Assembly (NCBI GenBank): GCA_016278505.1
Contig: JADQBQ010000028.1
Location: 31,032-95,031, forward strand
DNA length: 64,000 nucleotides
Source: Clostridiales bacterium
GTDB lineage: Bacteria; Bacillota; Desulfotomaculia; Desulfotomaculales; VENG01
Direction: 5' to 3'
In this document: piece by piece, positions 1 to 9,385 of the stretch
How positions within the stretch are numbered: the stretch's first letter is position 1
Layout of the letters: the number at the start of each line of letters is the position of its first letter
Translations under genes and position numbers: made by a program
Notes under the pieces: model-generated
The model's database searches: none
What the model was told of the DNA's origin: nothing
The model's input: the letters and a program-made list of their open reading frames with translations, nothing else

Positions 1-1
1 A

Positions 2-832
2 TTCACTACTCTGGACGCTGAAGGACATCCGGGTGTTGGCAGTGTAATGGCACAAGGTGAATTTAACATAGGCGGGCCTGTCAAGGTAGTTAATGAAGGT
101 ATATATCCTGAAAAGTATCCTGATTATTACCTGTATCCCGAGCAGGCTCGTAAGCTTTTCGAATCAAAGGGTTGGTCTAATGTAGTTGCTTTCCAAACTC
201 GTAACCCTATGCACCGTTCTCATGAATACTTGGTTAAGTTTGCGCTGGAAGGCGGAGCTGTAGACGGTGCTTTTATCCACGCCATTGTTGGTGCCTTGAA
301 GCCTGGTGATATTCCCGGTGAAACCCGCGTTAAGTGCTACGAAGTTTTAGCTGAAAATTATTTCCCGAAAGAGAACATGGCTGTTGGTGTGTACCCGATG
401 GAAATGCGTTATGGTGGTCCTAGGGAAGCATTGCTGCACGCTATATTCCGCCAGAACTGGGGATGTAGTTACCTGATCGTAGGTCGTGACCACGCCGGTG
501 TTGGCGATTACTATGGAGCATTTGATGCTCAAGATATATTTGACAAGCTTTGGGATGGCGCTCTGGAACTGAAGTGCATGAAAATTGCCTGGACATTCTA
601 CTGCCACAAGTGCGAAAGTATGGCCAGTCAGCGTACATGCCCCCATGACGCAGAAGACCGCGTAGTAGTTAGTGGAACTAAGTTCCGCCGCACAATGCAA
701 GAGGGTGGGGATATTAATCCCAAGTTTAGCCGCCCGGAAGTTCTGGAAATACTGAAAGATTACTATAAAACTGCTGAAAAAGTGGAAATTAAGAAAGGCG
801 CATTCGAAGATATTCCTGCTACCAAGAAGTAG
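2..832 (+). CDS. sat: Sulfate adenylyltransferase (ATP sulfurylase), 3' part
   Basis: Makes adenosine 5'-phosphosulfate (APS) and pyrophosphate from ATP and sulfate in the cytoplasm, the activation step of sulfate respiration. The reading frame is open to the left edge, so the N-terminal third is outside the window; 276 codons remain. The nucleotide-binding motif [11 protein letters not shown] is present, followed by [12 protein letters not shown] and a cysteine-rich stretch CHKC...RTCPHD typical of prokaryotic homo-oligomeric Sat. Ends with TAG at 830-832 followed by a hairpin terminator. Its neighbours aprBA and qmoABC complete sulfate activation and APS reduction. Confidence 0.97.
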   Translation, partial: FTTLDAEGHPGVGSVMAQGEFNIGGPVKVVNEGIYPEKYPDYYLYPEQARKLFESKGWSNVVAFQTRNPMHRSHEYLVKFALEGGAVDGAFIHAIVGALKPGDIPGETRVKCYEVLAENYFPKENMAVGVYPMEMRYGGPREALLHAIFRQNWGCSYLIVGRDHAGVGDYYGAFDAQDIFDKLWDGALELKCMKIAWTFYCHKCESMASQRTCPHDAEDRVVVSGTKFRRTMQEGGDINPKFSRPEVLEILKDYYKTAEKVEIKKGAFEDIPATKK

Positions 833-843
833 CTGTAAAAACA

Positions 844-872
844 CTGGATGCTCCCATTCGGGTGGCATCCAG
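844..872 (+). terminator. Hairpin terminator after sat
   Basis: CTGGATGC (844-851) pairs with GCATCCAG (865-872), with an inner CCC/GGG pairing. A short T-run follows after about ten bases, so termination may be partial. Confidence 0.6.
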
Positions 873-1305
873 TTAAACAAAATTTTTTATAACAAGAAGG
901 ATTTGATTAACCAACGTCGAAAGAATAAATAGAGCTTGTGCAACTGGATACAAACTGTTAACTAAGCATGGTATTTTAAAAATCTGGATTCATTCATTTT
1001 GTCGAGAATTGTAGAATTGACTTTAGAATGAATGTTACCAAACATAAAGGTGGATAAATATCAGCTAGTTGACAGAAATAAAAGAAAGTTGGTCAACAAA
1101 GTAAATTCTAAAGAATTTTTGCACAAGAACTGTCATATGCAGGTGAGGCAAAGTAGTATTATTGGCAGTCGTGCAATGTTAAGATTTTTTGGAGGAGGTG
1201 GTTATGGAAAACTTGGTGATGTTATTTTAGTTCACCATTATGCTCACCAATTAGCCACTCAAATCCTATTAATTCCTAAAAAAAGGGAACAGGAGGTTAG
1301 TAATT
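873..1305. other. sat-aprB intergenic region
   Basis: AT-rich, 430 bp. No convincing gene. An open frame at 1032-1328 overlaps the aprB start, has atypical composition and no clear ribosome binding site, so I treat it as non-coding. The only clear signal is the aprB ribosome binding site ACAGGAGG just before 1306. The length suggests aprBA has its own promoter, but no -35/-10 pair stands out. Confidence 0.5.
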
Positions 1306-1749
1306 ATGCCAACTTTTGTAATGACTGAAAAGTGTGATGGCTGCAAGGGTCAGGATAAGACTGCTTGCATGCATGCTTGCCCCAACGACCTGATGGTCTT
1401 GGACAAGGAGAAAATGAAGGCTTACAACCGTCACCCCGAGTACTGCTGGGAATGTCTCTGCTGTGCTAAGGCTTGTGCGCAACAGGCAATGGACCTGCGC
1501 GGATATGCTGACTTTGTACCTATGGGCGCTACTTGTACTCCTCTGAGAGGTTCTGACAACATTATGTGGACCATTCGGTTCCGTAACGGTATGATCAAGC
1601 GGTTTAAGTTTCCCATCCGTACCAACGAAGAAGGTTCTGCTGTGCCGGACGGCGGATTCCCCGCTGACCAGGATGACCTCAAGAGCCCTGCTCTGTTCAC
1701 CGAGCCTGCATCACTCTTGTTAGACGAAGTTCCCACTCCCAAGAAATAA
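1306..1749 (+). CDS. aprB: Adenylylsulfate reductase, beta (iron-sulfur) subunit
   Basis: Electron-transfer subunit of APS reductase, which reduces APS to sulfite and AMP. At 147 residues it has the usual length. Two ferredoxin-type cysteine sets are visible near the N-terminus, CDGCKGQDKTACMHACP and CWECLCCAKACAQ, for two [4Fe-4S] clusters; the first carries the longer spacing typical of AprB. The C-terminal tail that wraps AprA follows. A strong ribosome binding site (CAGGAGG) precedes the ATG, and aprA starts 51 bp downstream, so the two are co-transcribed. Confidence 0.97.
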   Translation: MPTFVMTEKCDGCKGQDKTACMHACPNDLMVLDKEKMKAYNRHPEYCWECLCCAKACAQQAMDLRGYADFVPMGATCTPLRGSDNIMWTIRFRNGMIKRFKFPIRTNEEGSAVPDGGFPADQDDLKSPALFTEPASLLLDEVPTPKK

Positions 1750-1800
1750 ATCTTGAGAGGGTTAAAACGCTAAATAATGACCACGGAGGAGGTTAATTCT

Positions 1801-3681
1801 ATGCCAATTAATGTTGAAACCGTAGAAGTTACAACTGATCTTTTGCTAGTTGGTGGCGGCATGTCCGCTTGTGGTGCTGCCGTTGAAGCATCCTACTGGG
1901 CCAAGAAGAACGGCCTAAAGGTAACCTTGGTTGACAAGGCTGCTATGGACCGCAGTGGTGCTGTTGCCATGGGTCTGTCCGCTATCAACCAATACCTGGG
2001 TGTAGGTAAAGGTAAAAATACTGTTGAGCAGTATGTAGACTATGTAAAACAGGACATGATGGGTATTGCTCGCGACGACTTGGTATATAACATTGCCCGT
2101 CACGTTGACGGTACAGTGCATCTGTTTGAAAAGTGGGGCCTTCCCATTTGGAAAGATGAAAACGGCGACTATGTAAATGAAGGTCGTTGGCAGATTATGA
2201 TCAACGGTGAATCCTACAAGGTTATCGTTGCTGAAGCTGCAAAGAATGCCCTTGGTATGGATAATATTTACGAGCGTGTATTCATTATTGAGCCTCTGAT
2301 GGATGGCGACAGAGTTGCCGGTGCTGTAGGCTTCAGCGTTCGTGAAGAGAAATTCTATGTATTCAAGGCTAAGGCTGTTATGACCTGCATGGGCGGCGCA
2401 GTTGGCGTATTTAAGCCCCGCTCTACTGGTGAAGGTCTTGGACGTTCCTGGTATCCTCCCTTCAGCACAGGTTCCAGTGCTTACTTCACATTGAGGGCCG
2501 GCGCTGAGATGACCTGTCAGGAAGTAAGGTTCATCCCTGTTCGCTTTAAGGATGCATACGGCCCGGTTGGCGCTTGGTTCCTGCTCTTCAAGTCCAGGGC
2601 AACCAACGCATTCGGCGGCGAGTATATGGTAGAGCGTAAAGATGAGCTTAAGAAGTGGGGCCCCTATGGTCAGGTCAAGCCTATTCCCGCTAACCTGCGT
2701 AACTGGCTCGGCATGTTGGATGAATCCGAAGGTAAAGGCCCTCTGTATATGAGGACTGAAGAAGCAATCCAAAAGATTGCCGATGCATATAAAGATGATC
2801 AGAAAGCCTTCAAGAAGAAGATGAAGGAACTGGAAAGTGAAGCATGGGAAGACTTCTTGGATATGACTATTGCACAGGCTCTGCTGTGGGCAGCCACCAA
2901 CACCGAGCCAGAGAAAAAGTCATCCGAGATCTGTGCTGCTGAACCTTACTTCATCGGTTCACACTCCGGTGCTACCGGCGCTTGGGTAAGCGGTCCGGAA
3001 GATATTGCTCCGGCAGAGTACAACTGGGGCTACTCCAACATGACTACCATTAAGGGTCTGTTTGCAGTGGGTGATGCCTCCGGTGCATCTGCTCACAAGT
3101 TCTCCTCCGGTTCCTGCACTGAAGGTCGTATTGCTGCTAAGGCCGCAATTCGCTTCATTGTTGAGAATAACGATCAGCCTAATGTTGATGCTGCCAAAGT
3201 AGAAGAGCTCAAAGAGCTTACCTTTAGGCCCATGAATCTCTTCGAAGAGCACAAAGACTTCACTACTGACCCTGAAATTAACCCTAATTACATTCTGCCG
3301 AAGATGTTCATGTTCCGGATCCAGAAGTGCATGGACGAATACGTAGGCGGTGTATCCTCTAACTTCACTACCAACGAATCGAAGTTAAACAGAGCTATGG
3401 AGCTTCTGGAAATGATGAAAGAAGACTCTGAGAAGTTGGGCGCACGTAACCTGCACGAGCTCATGAGGTGTTGGGAGAACATCCACAGAATGTGGCAGGC
3501 TGAATCCCATACCCGTACCATCATGGCACGTAAGGAAACCAGATGGCCCGGTTATTATTTCAGGGCTGACTACCCCACCATCGATGAAGATAACTGGAAG
3601 AAGTTCGTCAACATCAAGTGGGATCCTAGCAGCAATGAGTGGGAAATCATTGAGAGGCCGGTTATCGACCTTCTGAAGTAG
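1801..3681 (+). CDS. aprA: Adenylylsulfate reductase, alpha (FAD) subunit
   Basis: Catalytic FAD subunit of dissimilatory APS reductase, 626 residues, fumarate-reductase-like fold. The N-terminal FAD motif LLVGGGMSACGAAVEA and the conserved MTCQEVRFIPVRFKD and GSHSGATGAW stretches are typical of AprA. An upstream in-frame ATG exists at 1777, but the ATG at 1801 sits directly behind GGAGGTTAATTCT and gives the usual N-terminus, so I chose it. Ends 23 bp before a strong hairpin, closing the aprBA transcript. Confidence 0.97.
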   Translation: MPINVETVEVTTDLLLVGGGMSACGAAVEASYWAKKNGLKVTLVDKAAMDRSGAVAMGLSAINQYLGVGKGKNTVEQYVDYVKQDMMGIARDDLVYNIARHVDGTVHLFEKWGLPIWKDENGDYVNEGRWQIMINGESYKVIVAEAAKNALGMDNIYERVFIIEPLMDGDRVAGAVGFSVREEKFYVFKAKAVMTCMGGAVGVFKPRSTGEGLGRSWYPPFSTGSSAYFTLRAGAEMTCQEVRFIPVRFKDAYGPVGAWFLLFKSRATNAFGGEYMVERKDELKKWGPYGQVKPIPANLRNWLGMLDESEGKGPLYMRTEEAIQKIADAYKDDQKAFKKKMKELESEAWEDFLDMTIAQALLWAATNTEPEKKSSEICAAEPYFIGSHSGATGAWVSGPEDIAPAEYNWGYSNMTTIKGLFAVGDASGASAHKFSSGSCTEGRIAAKAAIRFIVENNDQPNVDAAKVEELKELTFRPMNLFEEHKDFTTDPEINPNYILPKMFMFRIQKCMDEYVGGVSSNFTTNESKLNRAMELLEMMKEDSEKLGARNLHELMRCWENIHRMWQAESHTRTIMARKETRWPGYYFRADYPTIDEDNWKKFVNIKWDPSSNEWEIIERPVIDLLK

Positions 3682-3703
3682 TTAGTTTTTATACAGCGAA
3701 ATA

Positions 3704-3731
3704 GGGCCCGTGGCCGTTTGGCCACGGGCCC
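3704..3731 (+). terminator. Terminator after aprA
   Basis: Perfect 12-bp stem: GGGCCCGTGGCC (3704-3715) pairs with GGCCACGGGCCC (3720-3731) around a GTTT loop. Only a weak T-run follows. Confidence 0.75.
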
Positions 3732-3816
3732 GTATTTAACCTGAGTTAGCTGCAGGCAATGGTTGTAAATTTTTGTGGGAGCTGGATGAAAACTTTGTAA
3801 TGCTGAGCTGTTAAAT

Positions 3817-3851
3817 CCAGGTCCTGCTTTGGCAGCCTGGGCTTTTTGATT
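3817..3851 (+). terminator. Second hairpin with T-tract between aprA and qmoA
   Basis: CCAGG (3817-3821) pairs with CCTGG (3836-3840), with an inner CTGC/GCAG helix, followed by GCTTTTTGATTTTT. It lies 86 bp past the aprA terminator, so it may be a back-up terminator or an attenuator ahead of qmoA. Confidence 0.5.
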
Positions 3852-3973
3852 TTTCGATGGATATGTTAATCTGTCTCAATTTTACGTAGAATTTACGGAA
3901 TTTGAGTTAGCCTTTGAGAGAACCTTCCCGGTTAACAGCAACATTCAAAGACATTGAAATGTGGGTGATAGAA

Positions 3974-5239
3974 TTGGCAAATAAGAGTATATTGGTTGTT
4001 GGTGGGGGAATTAGTGGGCTAACTGCTGCTGTAGAGGCCGCTGAAGTAGGCTATGAAGTCTTTTTAGTTGAAAAAAGTCCCTACTTAGGCGGTAGAGTGG
4101 CACAATTAAACCAGTATTTCCCCAAGCTTTGTCCTCCCAACTGTGGTTTGGAGATAAACTTCCAAAGGATTAAAAATAATCCTAAAATTAGATTCATTAC
4201 CGATTCGGTAGTAGAGAATATAGCCGGGGAAGCAGGAAACTTTGACGTAACGGTTAAAACCAATCCCAGGTATGTTAATGAAAAATGTACCGGATGCAAT
4301 AAATGTGTTGAGGTGTGCCCTGCAGAGCGGGACAATGCCTTTAATTACGGTTTAAATAAAACCAAAGCTATTTACTTGCCGCACCAGTTCGCTTTTCCTA
4401 TGAGGTATGTCATCGACTGTGACGCCTGTCAGGGAAGTGAATGTGGAAAATGCGTGGAGGCTTGCCCATATGGTGCTATTGATTTAAATATGGAAGCCAA
4501 AAATACCACGTTTAATGTAGGTGCAGTTGTATGGGCTGCAGGCTGGGATCCTTATGATGCTAAGAAAATCAGCTATTATGGGTTTGGACAGTCTGAAAAC
4601 GTCATTACTAACGTTATCATGGAACGGATGGCTTCTGCCAACGGTCCTACTGAGGGTAAAATCGTTCGTCCTTCCGATGGTAAAGAAGTTAATAGCATTG
4701 CCTTTATCCAGTGTGCCGGTTCGAGAGATGAAAATCATTTGAACTGCTGCTCATCGGTGTGTTGCCTTGCTTCGTTGAAGCAGGCTACTTATGTGCGAGA
4801 GCAGTATCCCGATGCTAAAATATCCGTGTACTTTATTGATATCAGGGCCCGTGGTAAGTTTGAAGACTTCTATACAAAAGTACAGGCAGAAACTGGTTTG
4901 AATCTTATTAAAGGTAAGGCCGGGGATATTAAGGAAGACCCCCAGACAAAACAATTAGTTGTCCATGCTGAAGACCAAGCGGCAGGTAAGATTACAGACG
5001 AGAAATATGACTTGGTTGTTCTTGCTACTGGTATGGCCCCCACCACCAGGGACTGCAAGATTCCAGCTGATGTATCTTATGATCAAGACGGATTTGTTGC
5101 CTCTGATCCTCAAGTACCCGGAATATATGCTGCCGGTTGCGTAAAGCGTCCCATGGACGTAGCTGCATGTGTTCAGGACGCCACGGCTGCGACACTAAAA
5201 GCTATTCAATCCACGGTGAGGGGGCAGAAAAATGGATAA
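3974..5239 (+). CDS. qmoA: Quinone-interacting membrane-bound oxidoreductase subunit A (HdrA-like flavoprotein)
   Basis: Soluble FAD subunit of the Qmo complex, which passes electrons between menaquinol and APS reductase. 421 residues from the TTG at 3974, chosen because GGGTGAT lies four bases upstream and the protein then begins MANKSILVVGGG, giving the usual start to the FAD motif GGGISG. An ATG at 3959 is the alternative. Two cysteine sets, CTGCNKCVEVCP and CDACQGSECGKCVEACP, suggest bound Fe-S clusters. A second nucleotide-binding region with AFIQCAGSRDE is shared with QmoB. The gene overlaps qmoB by 8 bp, indicating translational coupling. Confidence 0.93.
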   Translation: MANKSILVVGGGISGLTAAVEAAEVGYEVFLVEKSPYLGGRVAQLNQYFPKLCPPNCGLEINFQRIKNNPKIRFITDSVVENIAGEAGNFDVTVKTNPRYVNEKCTGCNKCVEVCPAERDNAFNYGLNKTKAIYLPHQFAFPMRYVIDCDACQGSECGKCVEACPYGAIDLNMEAKNTTFNVGAVVWAAGWDPYDAKKISYYGFGQSENVITNVIMERMASANGPTEGKIVRPSDGKEVNSIAFIQCAGSRDENHLNCCSSVCCLASLKQATYVREQYPDAKISVYFIDIRARGKFEDFYTKVQAETGLNLIKGKAGDIKEDPQTKQLVVHAEDQAAGKITDEKYDLVVLATGMAPTTRDCKIPADVSYDQDGFVASDPQVPGIYAAGCVKRPMDVAACVQDATAATLKAIQSTVRGQKNG

Positions 5240-7445
5240 AAAAGTTGGATTTTATATTTGCACCGGTTGTGGAATTGCTGAAGCTTTGGACATTGAAGCA
5301 CTTGCTAAAGCAGGTCAGGAAGATTCACCTGCATGCTGTAAGAACCATGAGTTCTTATGCGGTGAAGAGGGTGTTCAATTAATTAAACAAGATATAGAGT
5401 CCGGCGAAATTAATGCTGTTATTATTGCCGGATGTTCCTCCAGGGTTAATTACGATGTATTTAACTTTGGTAAGGATGTTCTTGTTGAAAGGGTAAACCT
5501 GCGGGAGCAGGTAATTTGGACACAGCCTGCCGGGGAAGAGGATACCCAGATGATGGCGGAAGATTATATCCGTATGGGTATGGCTAAAGTTACCCGGATG
5601 GAGAGTCCCGAGCCGTATGCACCTGAAGGTGAGGAGCTGGTTAAGACTATATTGGTTGTCGGTGGCGGTCTAAGTGGTATGACAGCTGCCCTGGAATCAG
5701 CAAATGCCGGTTACAAAACTATTTTAGTTGAAAAGGCTGACTCATTAGGTGGATGGGCTGCTAATTTATACAAAATGGCCCCAATCAAGGGATCATTTAA
5801 TGAACTTCAAGATAATTTTATTCCCGAATTAGTTAAGCAAGTAGAAGAAAATACTAATATTACCGTATATACTGGTTCCCAAGTTAAGAATACTGCTAAC
5901 GGCCCCGGGTTGTTTGATGTTACAATTCACCAGGGTGGCAGTGAGATTAATGAAAGAGTGGGATCAATTGTTTTGGCCACCGGTGCCAAGCCCTATGAAC
6001 CCGATAATTTGGGGTACCTTGGTTACGGGAAGTCAGACAAGGTTATTACGCAGGCCATGTTTGAAGAATTGGCTGCCAACGGTCAGCTCAAAGGTGTGGA
6101 GAAGATTGGTTTTATTCAGTGTGCCGGATCCAGGGATGAGGAGCACCTAGCATACTGTTCTGCCGCATGTTGTGTTGAGTCCTTGAAGCAGTCCATGGTC
6201 TTTAAAGAAATAAATCCTGAAGGTGTTGCTTATGTCTTTTATAAAGACATTCGTTCCACTGGTCAGTATGAGCACTTTTACAAGAGTGCACAGGAAAACG
6301 GTGTAATTTTTGTTAAATACGATCAGATAGATGATGTAGCAGAAAGTGACGGAAAGCTAGCGGTTACGCTGGACGATGTGCTCATGGGTGAAAAGACCGA
6401 GGCCGATGAGTTTGATTTGATTGTATTGGCTAACGGCATGGTTCCGACGACTGCGCTGGGTGAGGTAGTTGAAGAGCCTAAAGAAGACGAAGATGGGAAT
6501 GCCGAGGAAGAGCAGCCCACGCAGCCTCCCGTCATTGAGGCTGATCTTTTGAACCTTGAATATAGGCAGGGCCCGGAACTGCCCATATTGAAGTACGGTT
6601 TCCCGGATTCACATTATATTTGCTTCCCTTATGAAACACGCAGAACCGGTATCTATGCTGCCGGTAGTGTAAGGGCGCCGATGGATCTGGTTACTACCAT
6701 AGAAGACGCTACCGGTGCAGCACTAAAAGCTATTCAGTGTGCGGAAGCAACGTCTGAAGGTAAGGCTGTACACCCCAGATCCGGGGATATGTCTTATCCC
6801 GAGTTTTATATGAACCGTTGTACTCAATGTAAACGTTGCACCGAAGAATGTCCTTTCGGAGCAATTAATGAAGACGAGAAGGCCAACCCGCTTCCCAATC
6901 CTACCAGGTGCAGAAGGTGTGGCACCTGCATGGGTGCTTGTCCGGAAAGAATTATTTCCTTTAAGGACTACAATATTCCCATGGTAGGAAATATGCTTAA
7001 GTCTATCGAGATGCCCGAGGAAGACGAGGAGAAGCCGAGGATTCTAATTTTTGCCTGTGAGAATGATGCCATTCCGGCCCTTGATATGGTGGGAATCAAC
7101 AGGCTAAATTACAATGCTTGGGTAAGGATTATCCCGCTCAGGTGTCTCGGATCATTAAACCTTATTTGGGTAAACGATGCTATGTCCGGTGGTTTTGACG
7201 GTGTGTTCCTGCTGGGATGTAAGCACGGTGATGATTATCAATGCCACTTCATGAAGGGCAGTGAGCTTGCCGAATATCGTTTGAGTAAAGTATCGGAAAC
7301 TTTGGACAGGTTGGGCCTAGAGTCAGAGCGTGTACGTATGACCCAAGTCACAATCATGGATTACGATAAGATTCCAAAGATGTTGGATGACTTTGCTGAA
7401 GAGTTGGATGATCTTGGTCCCAACCCCATGAAAGATTTTGCCTAG
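5232..7445 (+). CDS. qmoB: Qmo subunit B (HdrA-like with MvhD-type C-terminus)
   Basis: 737 residues. Domains in order: an N-terminal cysteine-containing segment (ICTGCGIAEAL), an HdrA-type FAD domain (VVGGGLSGMTAALES) with the AACC...FIQCAGSRDE pattern, two ferredoxin motifs (CTQCKRCTEECP and CRRCGTCMGACP), and a C-terminal MvhD/FlpD-like domain (LGCKHGDDYQCHF) as in electron-bifurcating HdrA relatives. It acts with QmoA and QmoC in electron transfer to AprBA. The ATG lies behind GAGGGGG and overlaps the end of qmoA. An acidic, low-complexity insertion (EEPKEDEDGNAEEEQP) interrupts the FAD domain. Confidence 0.94.
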   Translation: MDKKVGFYICTGCGIAEALDIEALAKAGQEDSPACCKNHEFLCGEEGVQLIKQDIESGEINAVIIAGCSSRVNYDVFNFGKDVLVERVNLREQVIWTQPAGEEDTQMMAEDYIRMGMAKVTRMESPEPYAPEGEELVKTILVVGGGLSGMTAALESANAGYKTILVEKADSLGGWAANLYKMAPIKGSFNELQDNFIPELVKQVEENTNITVYTGSQVKNTANGPGLFDVTIHQGGSEINERVGSIVLATGAKPYEPDNLGYLGYGKSDKVITQAMFEELAANGQLKGVEKIGFIQCAGSRDEEHLAYCSAACCVESLKQSMVFKEINPEGVAYVFYKDIRSTGQYEHFYKSAQENGVIFVKYDQIDDVAESDGKLAVTLDDVLMGEKTEADEFDLIVLANGMVPTTALGEVVEEPKEDEDGNAEEEQPTQPPVIEADLLNLEYRQGPELPILKYGFPDSHYICFPYETRRTGIYAAGSVRAPMDLVTTIEDATGAALKAIQCAEATSEGKAVHPRSGDMSYPEFYMNRCTQCKRCTEECPFGAINEDEKANPLPNPTRCRRCGTCMGACPERIISFKDYNIPMVGNMLKSIEMPEEDEEKPRILIFACENDAIPALDMVGINRLNYNAWVRIIPLRCLGSLNLIWVNDAMSGGFDGVFLLGCKHGDDYQCHFMKGSELAEYRLSKVSETLDRLGLESERVRMTQVTIMDYDKIPKMLDDFAEELDDLGPNPMKDFA

Positions 7446-7467
7446 GAAGTATTGCAATTTAGTAAAT

Positions 7468-7546
7468 GAGAGATGGTGGGCAGTGTAAAATGATGCCCAT
7501 CACCTCTCTATAAAACAAAAAAAGAGACGGCTTTCTTAGAGCCGTC
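7468..7546 (+). terminator. Two consecutive hairpins after qmoB
   Basis: An imperfect stem pairs 7468-7482 with 7494-7508, followed by GACGGCT (7526-7532) pairing with AGCCGTC (7540-7546). Neither has a long T-tract. Together they separate qmoAB from qmoC by 240 bp, so qmoC may be partly uncoupled from qmoAB. Confidence 0.45.
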
Positions 7547-7687
7547 TTGAGCTTCAAAACAGTAATAGTATATTAAATTGTGTTGGAGAAAAATAAAATG
7601 GAAAGCCTCCACTTGATTAGTGAATTATAAGGATCGTTGGAACAATTGAACTTGTGTCAGAATGATGGTTTTGAAAGGAGGCAGAAG

Positions 7688-8881
7688 ATGGCTACACGGT
7701 TAGATCCCAACCTTAAAAAAGAGGTTAAAGAATATGGGATTAAGGACTCCGACAAATGTATGCAATGTGGCCTTTGCTCTGCAGTATGTCCCCTGGCCAC
7801 CACTGAAGAATCATTTCCACGAAAGATGATTAGGCTTACCCAAATGGGCTTAAGGGATAAACTTATTGCAAGCCCGGAACCTTGGCTCTGCTACTATTGC
7901 GGTGAATGCTCCGACTTTTGCCCCAGAGGTGCCGAACCAGGTGAAACAATGATGGGCTTGAGAAGATATCTCACTGCCCAGTATGACTGGACCGGTTTTT
8001 CTAAGCGTTTCTACACATCCGAGAAGTTCGAAATATTTTCTATTGTTGGATTCGCCCTGTTGATAGGACTGGGGTTTTTACTATTTGCCGGTGACAGCCC
8101 GGACATGGAAAAGGCAAGACTAAGTACGTTTGTCGATGCACATGTTATTGAATATCTAGATTTAGCAATGGCAGCAATTTTGTCGGCACTCTTACTCAGC
8201 AATGTATATAGAATGGCAAAGTTCCAAATGGGAGACCTAATAGGTAAAGTGCCACTGAGTATGTACTTGGGTGAAGTTAAGGAATTAATTGTTCATTTTA
8301 TTACTCAAAAAAGGTTCTCCAAGTGTCATGATCAGAGGCAGTGGTTCATTCATCTTTTGATTATGACTTCATACTGTTCGGTATTTTTTATGGTAGTAGT
8401 ACTTCTCAGTGGGTTGGGCGGCCTCTTACCTGCCTTCCAAACGGATGAAGTGCGATCCATCATACATCCATATAATCTAATTGGCTATTACGCTACCTTT
8501 GGACTTCTCTACGGAACGACTTATGCCATGATAGGCAGACTACGCAAAAACAGGCCGGCATACAAGCATACTCACTCAACGGACTGGTGTTTTCTCATTC
8601 TCTTATGGTTAACAGCCTTTACAGGCATTCTTATTAATGCATTCCGTTCCATTGGTGTTGATGGCCTACCTCTTGCCACCTATGTGATTTACGTTCTTCA
8701 CTTAATGGTTGCGGTTCCAATGCTTGTTTTCGAAGTACCTTTCGCAAAGTGGTCTCACCTAGCCTTTAGGCCGGTAACTATTGTTCTAACTAATGTTAAG
8801 AAAAAATATCATGAAAATTTAAAGTTTAATCCTTCCTTTGCCAAGCAGGTAGAAAATAAGTCTGTTGGAACAGGCAACTAA
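7688..8881 (+). CDS. qmoC: Qmo subunit C (HdrC-HdrE fusion, membrane quinone-reactive subunit)
   Basis: 397 residues. The N-terminal ~120 residues form an HdrC-like domain with two [4Fe-4S] motifs (CMQCGLCSAVCP and CYYCGECSDFCP). The C-terminal part is an HdrE-like cytochrome b domain of about six membrane segments with conserved histidines, which would oxidise menaquinol and feed QmoAB. The ATG at 7688 is preceded by AAAGGAGG; an upstream in-frame start at 7637 lacks such a site. A clear hairpin terminator follows. Full-length qmoC is noteworthy in a Gram-positive sulfate reducer (see findings). Confidence 0.93.
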   Translation: MATRLDPNLKKEVKEYGIKDSDKCMQCGLCSAVCPLATTEESFPRKMIRLTQMGLRDKLIASPEPWLCYYCGECSDFCPRGAEPGETMMGLRRYLTAQYDWTGFSKRFYTSEKFEIFSIVGFALLIGLGFLLFAGDSPDMEKARLSTFVDAHVIEYLDLAMAAILSALLLSNVYRMAKFQMGDLIGKVPLSMYLGEVKELIVHFITQKRFSKCHDQRQWFIHLLIMTSYCSVFFMVVVLLSGLGGLLPAFQTDEVRSIIHPYNLIGYYATFGLLYGTTYAMIGRLRKNRPAYKHTHSTDWCFLILLWLTAFTGILINAFRSIGVDGLPLATYVIYVLHLMVAVPMLVFEVPFAKWSHLAFRPVTIVLTNVKKKYHENLKFNPSFAKQVENKSVGTGN

Positions 8882-8907
8882 ACACGGTTGATTTTGATGT
8901 TATGATT

Positions 8908-8936
8908 ACGCCCGGTGGTTTTTACCCGCCGGGCGT
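8908..8936 (+). terminator. Terminator after qmoC
   Basis: ACGCCCGG (8908-8915) pairs with CCGGGCGT (8929-8936); ATTTAAATATT follows. Confidence 0.75.
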
Positions 8937-9025
8937 ATTTAAATATTATTTACTAGAAAATTGATATCTTAATTGTAGAAGTTGCAACATCTATGCCACA
9001 AAGCAAAAAATTGTGACAATTGGCG

Positions 9026-9040
9026 TGCCGTAGTACGGCA
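9026..9040. promoter_or_regulatory. 15-bp perfect palindrome upstream of the sigma-54 promoter
   Basis: TGCCGTA-G-TACGGCA, itself flanked by two CAATTG hexamers at 9018-9023 and 9039-9044. It lies about 270 bp upstream of the sigma-54 promoter of the first CBS gene, the distance of an enhancer-type activator site. A protein-binding role is inference. Confidence 0.35.
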
Positions 9041-9064
9041 ATTGTGGAGTACCAATCATTTGGC

Positions 9065-9104
9065 AAAGTGATAGTGTGTATAACTATCACTTTTTTTATT
9101 TTTT
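9065..9104 (+). terminator. Strong intrinsic terminator between qmoC and CBS genes
   Basis: AAAGTGATAGT (9065-9075) pairs perfectly with ACTATCACTTT (9083-9093) around a seven-base loop, followed by a long T-rich tract. No gene is visible between the qmoC terminator and this one, so it may end residual read-through or a short untranslated RNA. Confidence 0.75.
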
Positions 9105-9304
9105 AGACAGAATTATACGTCTACATTGTGGACATACAATGCCATAGTGTCATCAATGTATTCACCTTCCTATCAATGCCTCAAAATTGGGAAAATTCAA
9201 TTAAATGCACCTTTTAATACAGTTAGTTTAAGTGAATTGTGGGAAACCAAACAGCTGCATAGCGAGTGTTACCCTGCAGCCCAGATAGTATGTGCATTTG
9301 TTGA

Positions 9305-9320
9305 TTGGCACGAAAGTTGC
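9305..9320 (+). promoter_or_regulatory. Sigma-54 (-24/-12) promoter for the CBS1-CBS2-uspA1 genes
   Basis: TTGGCACGAAAGTTGC matches the sigma-54 consensus TGGCACG-N4-TTGC exactly, with the invariant GG (9307-9308) and GC (9319-9320) at the required ten-base spacing. Transcription would start near 9332, about 55 bp before the first CBS gene. An NtrC-type activator with a GAFTGA loop is encoded at 33946-35313 in the same window. Confidence 0.8.
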
Positions 9321-9385
9321 GACATATAGTACATTAAACGACAGTAGGTGTATTGTATAATTTCATTTCTCTGCTTGTGGGGCGT

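Noticed and set aside
1032..1328. 98-codon frame ahead of aprB
   Set aside because: Overlaps the aprB start, has no ribosome binding site and its composition looks like non-coding DNA.
9126..9329. 67-codon frame upstream of CBS1
   Set aside because: It spans the sigma-54 promoter, lacks a ribosome binding site and shows no protein-like pattern.
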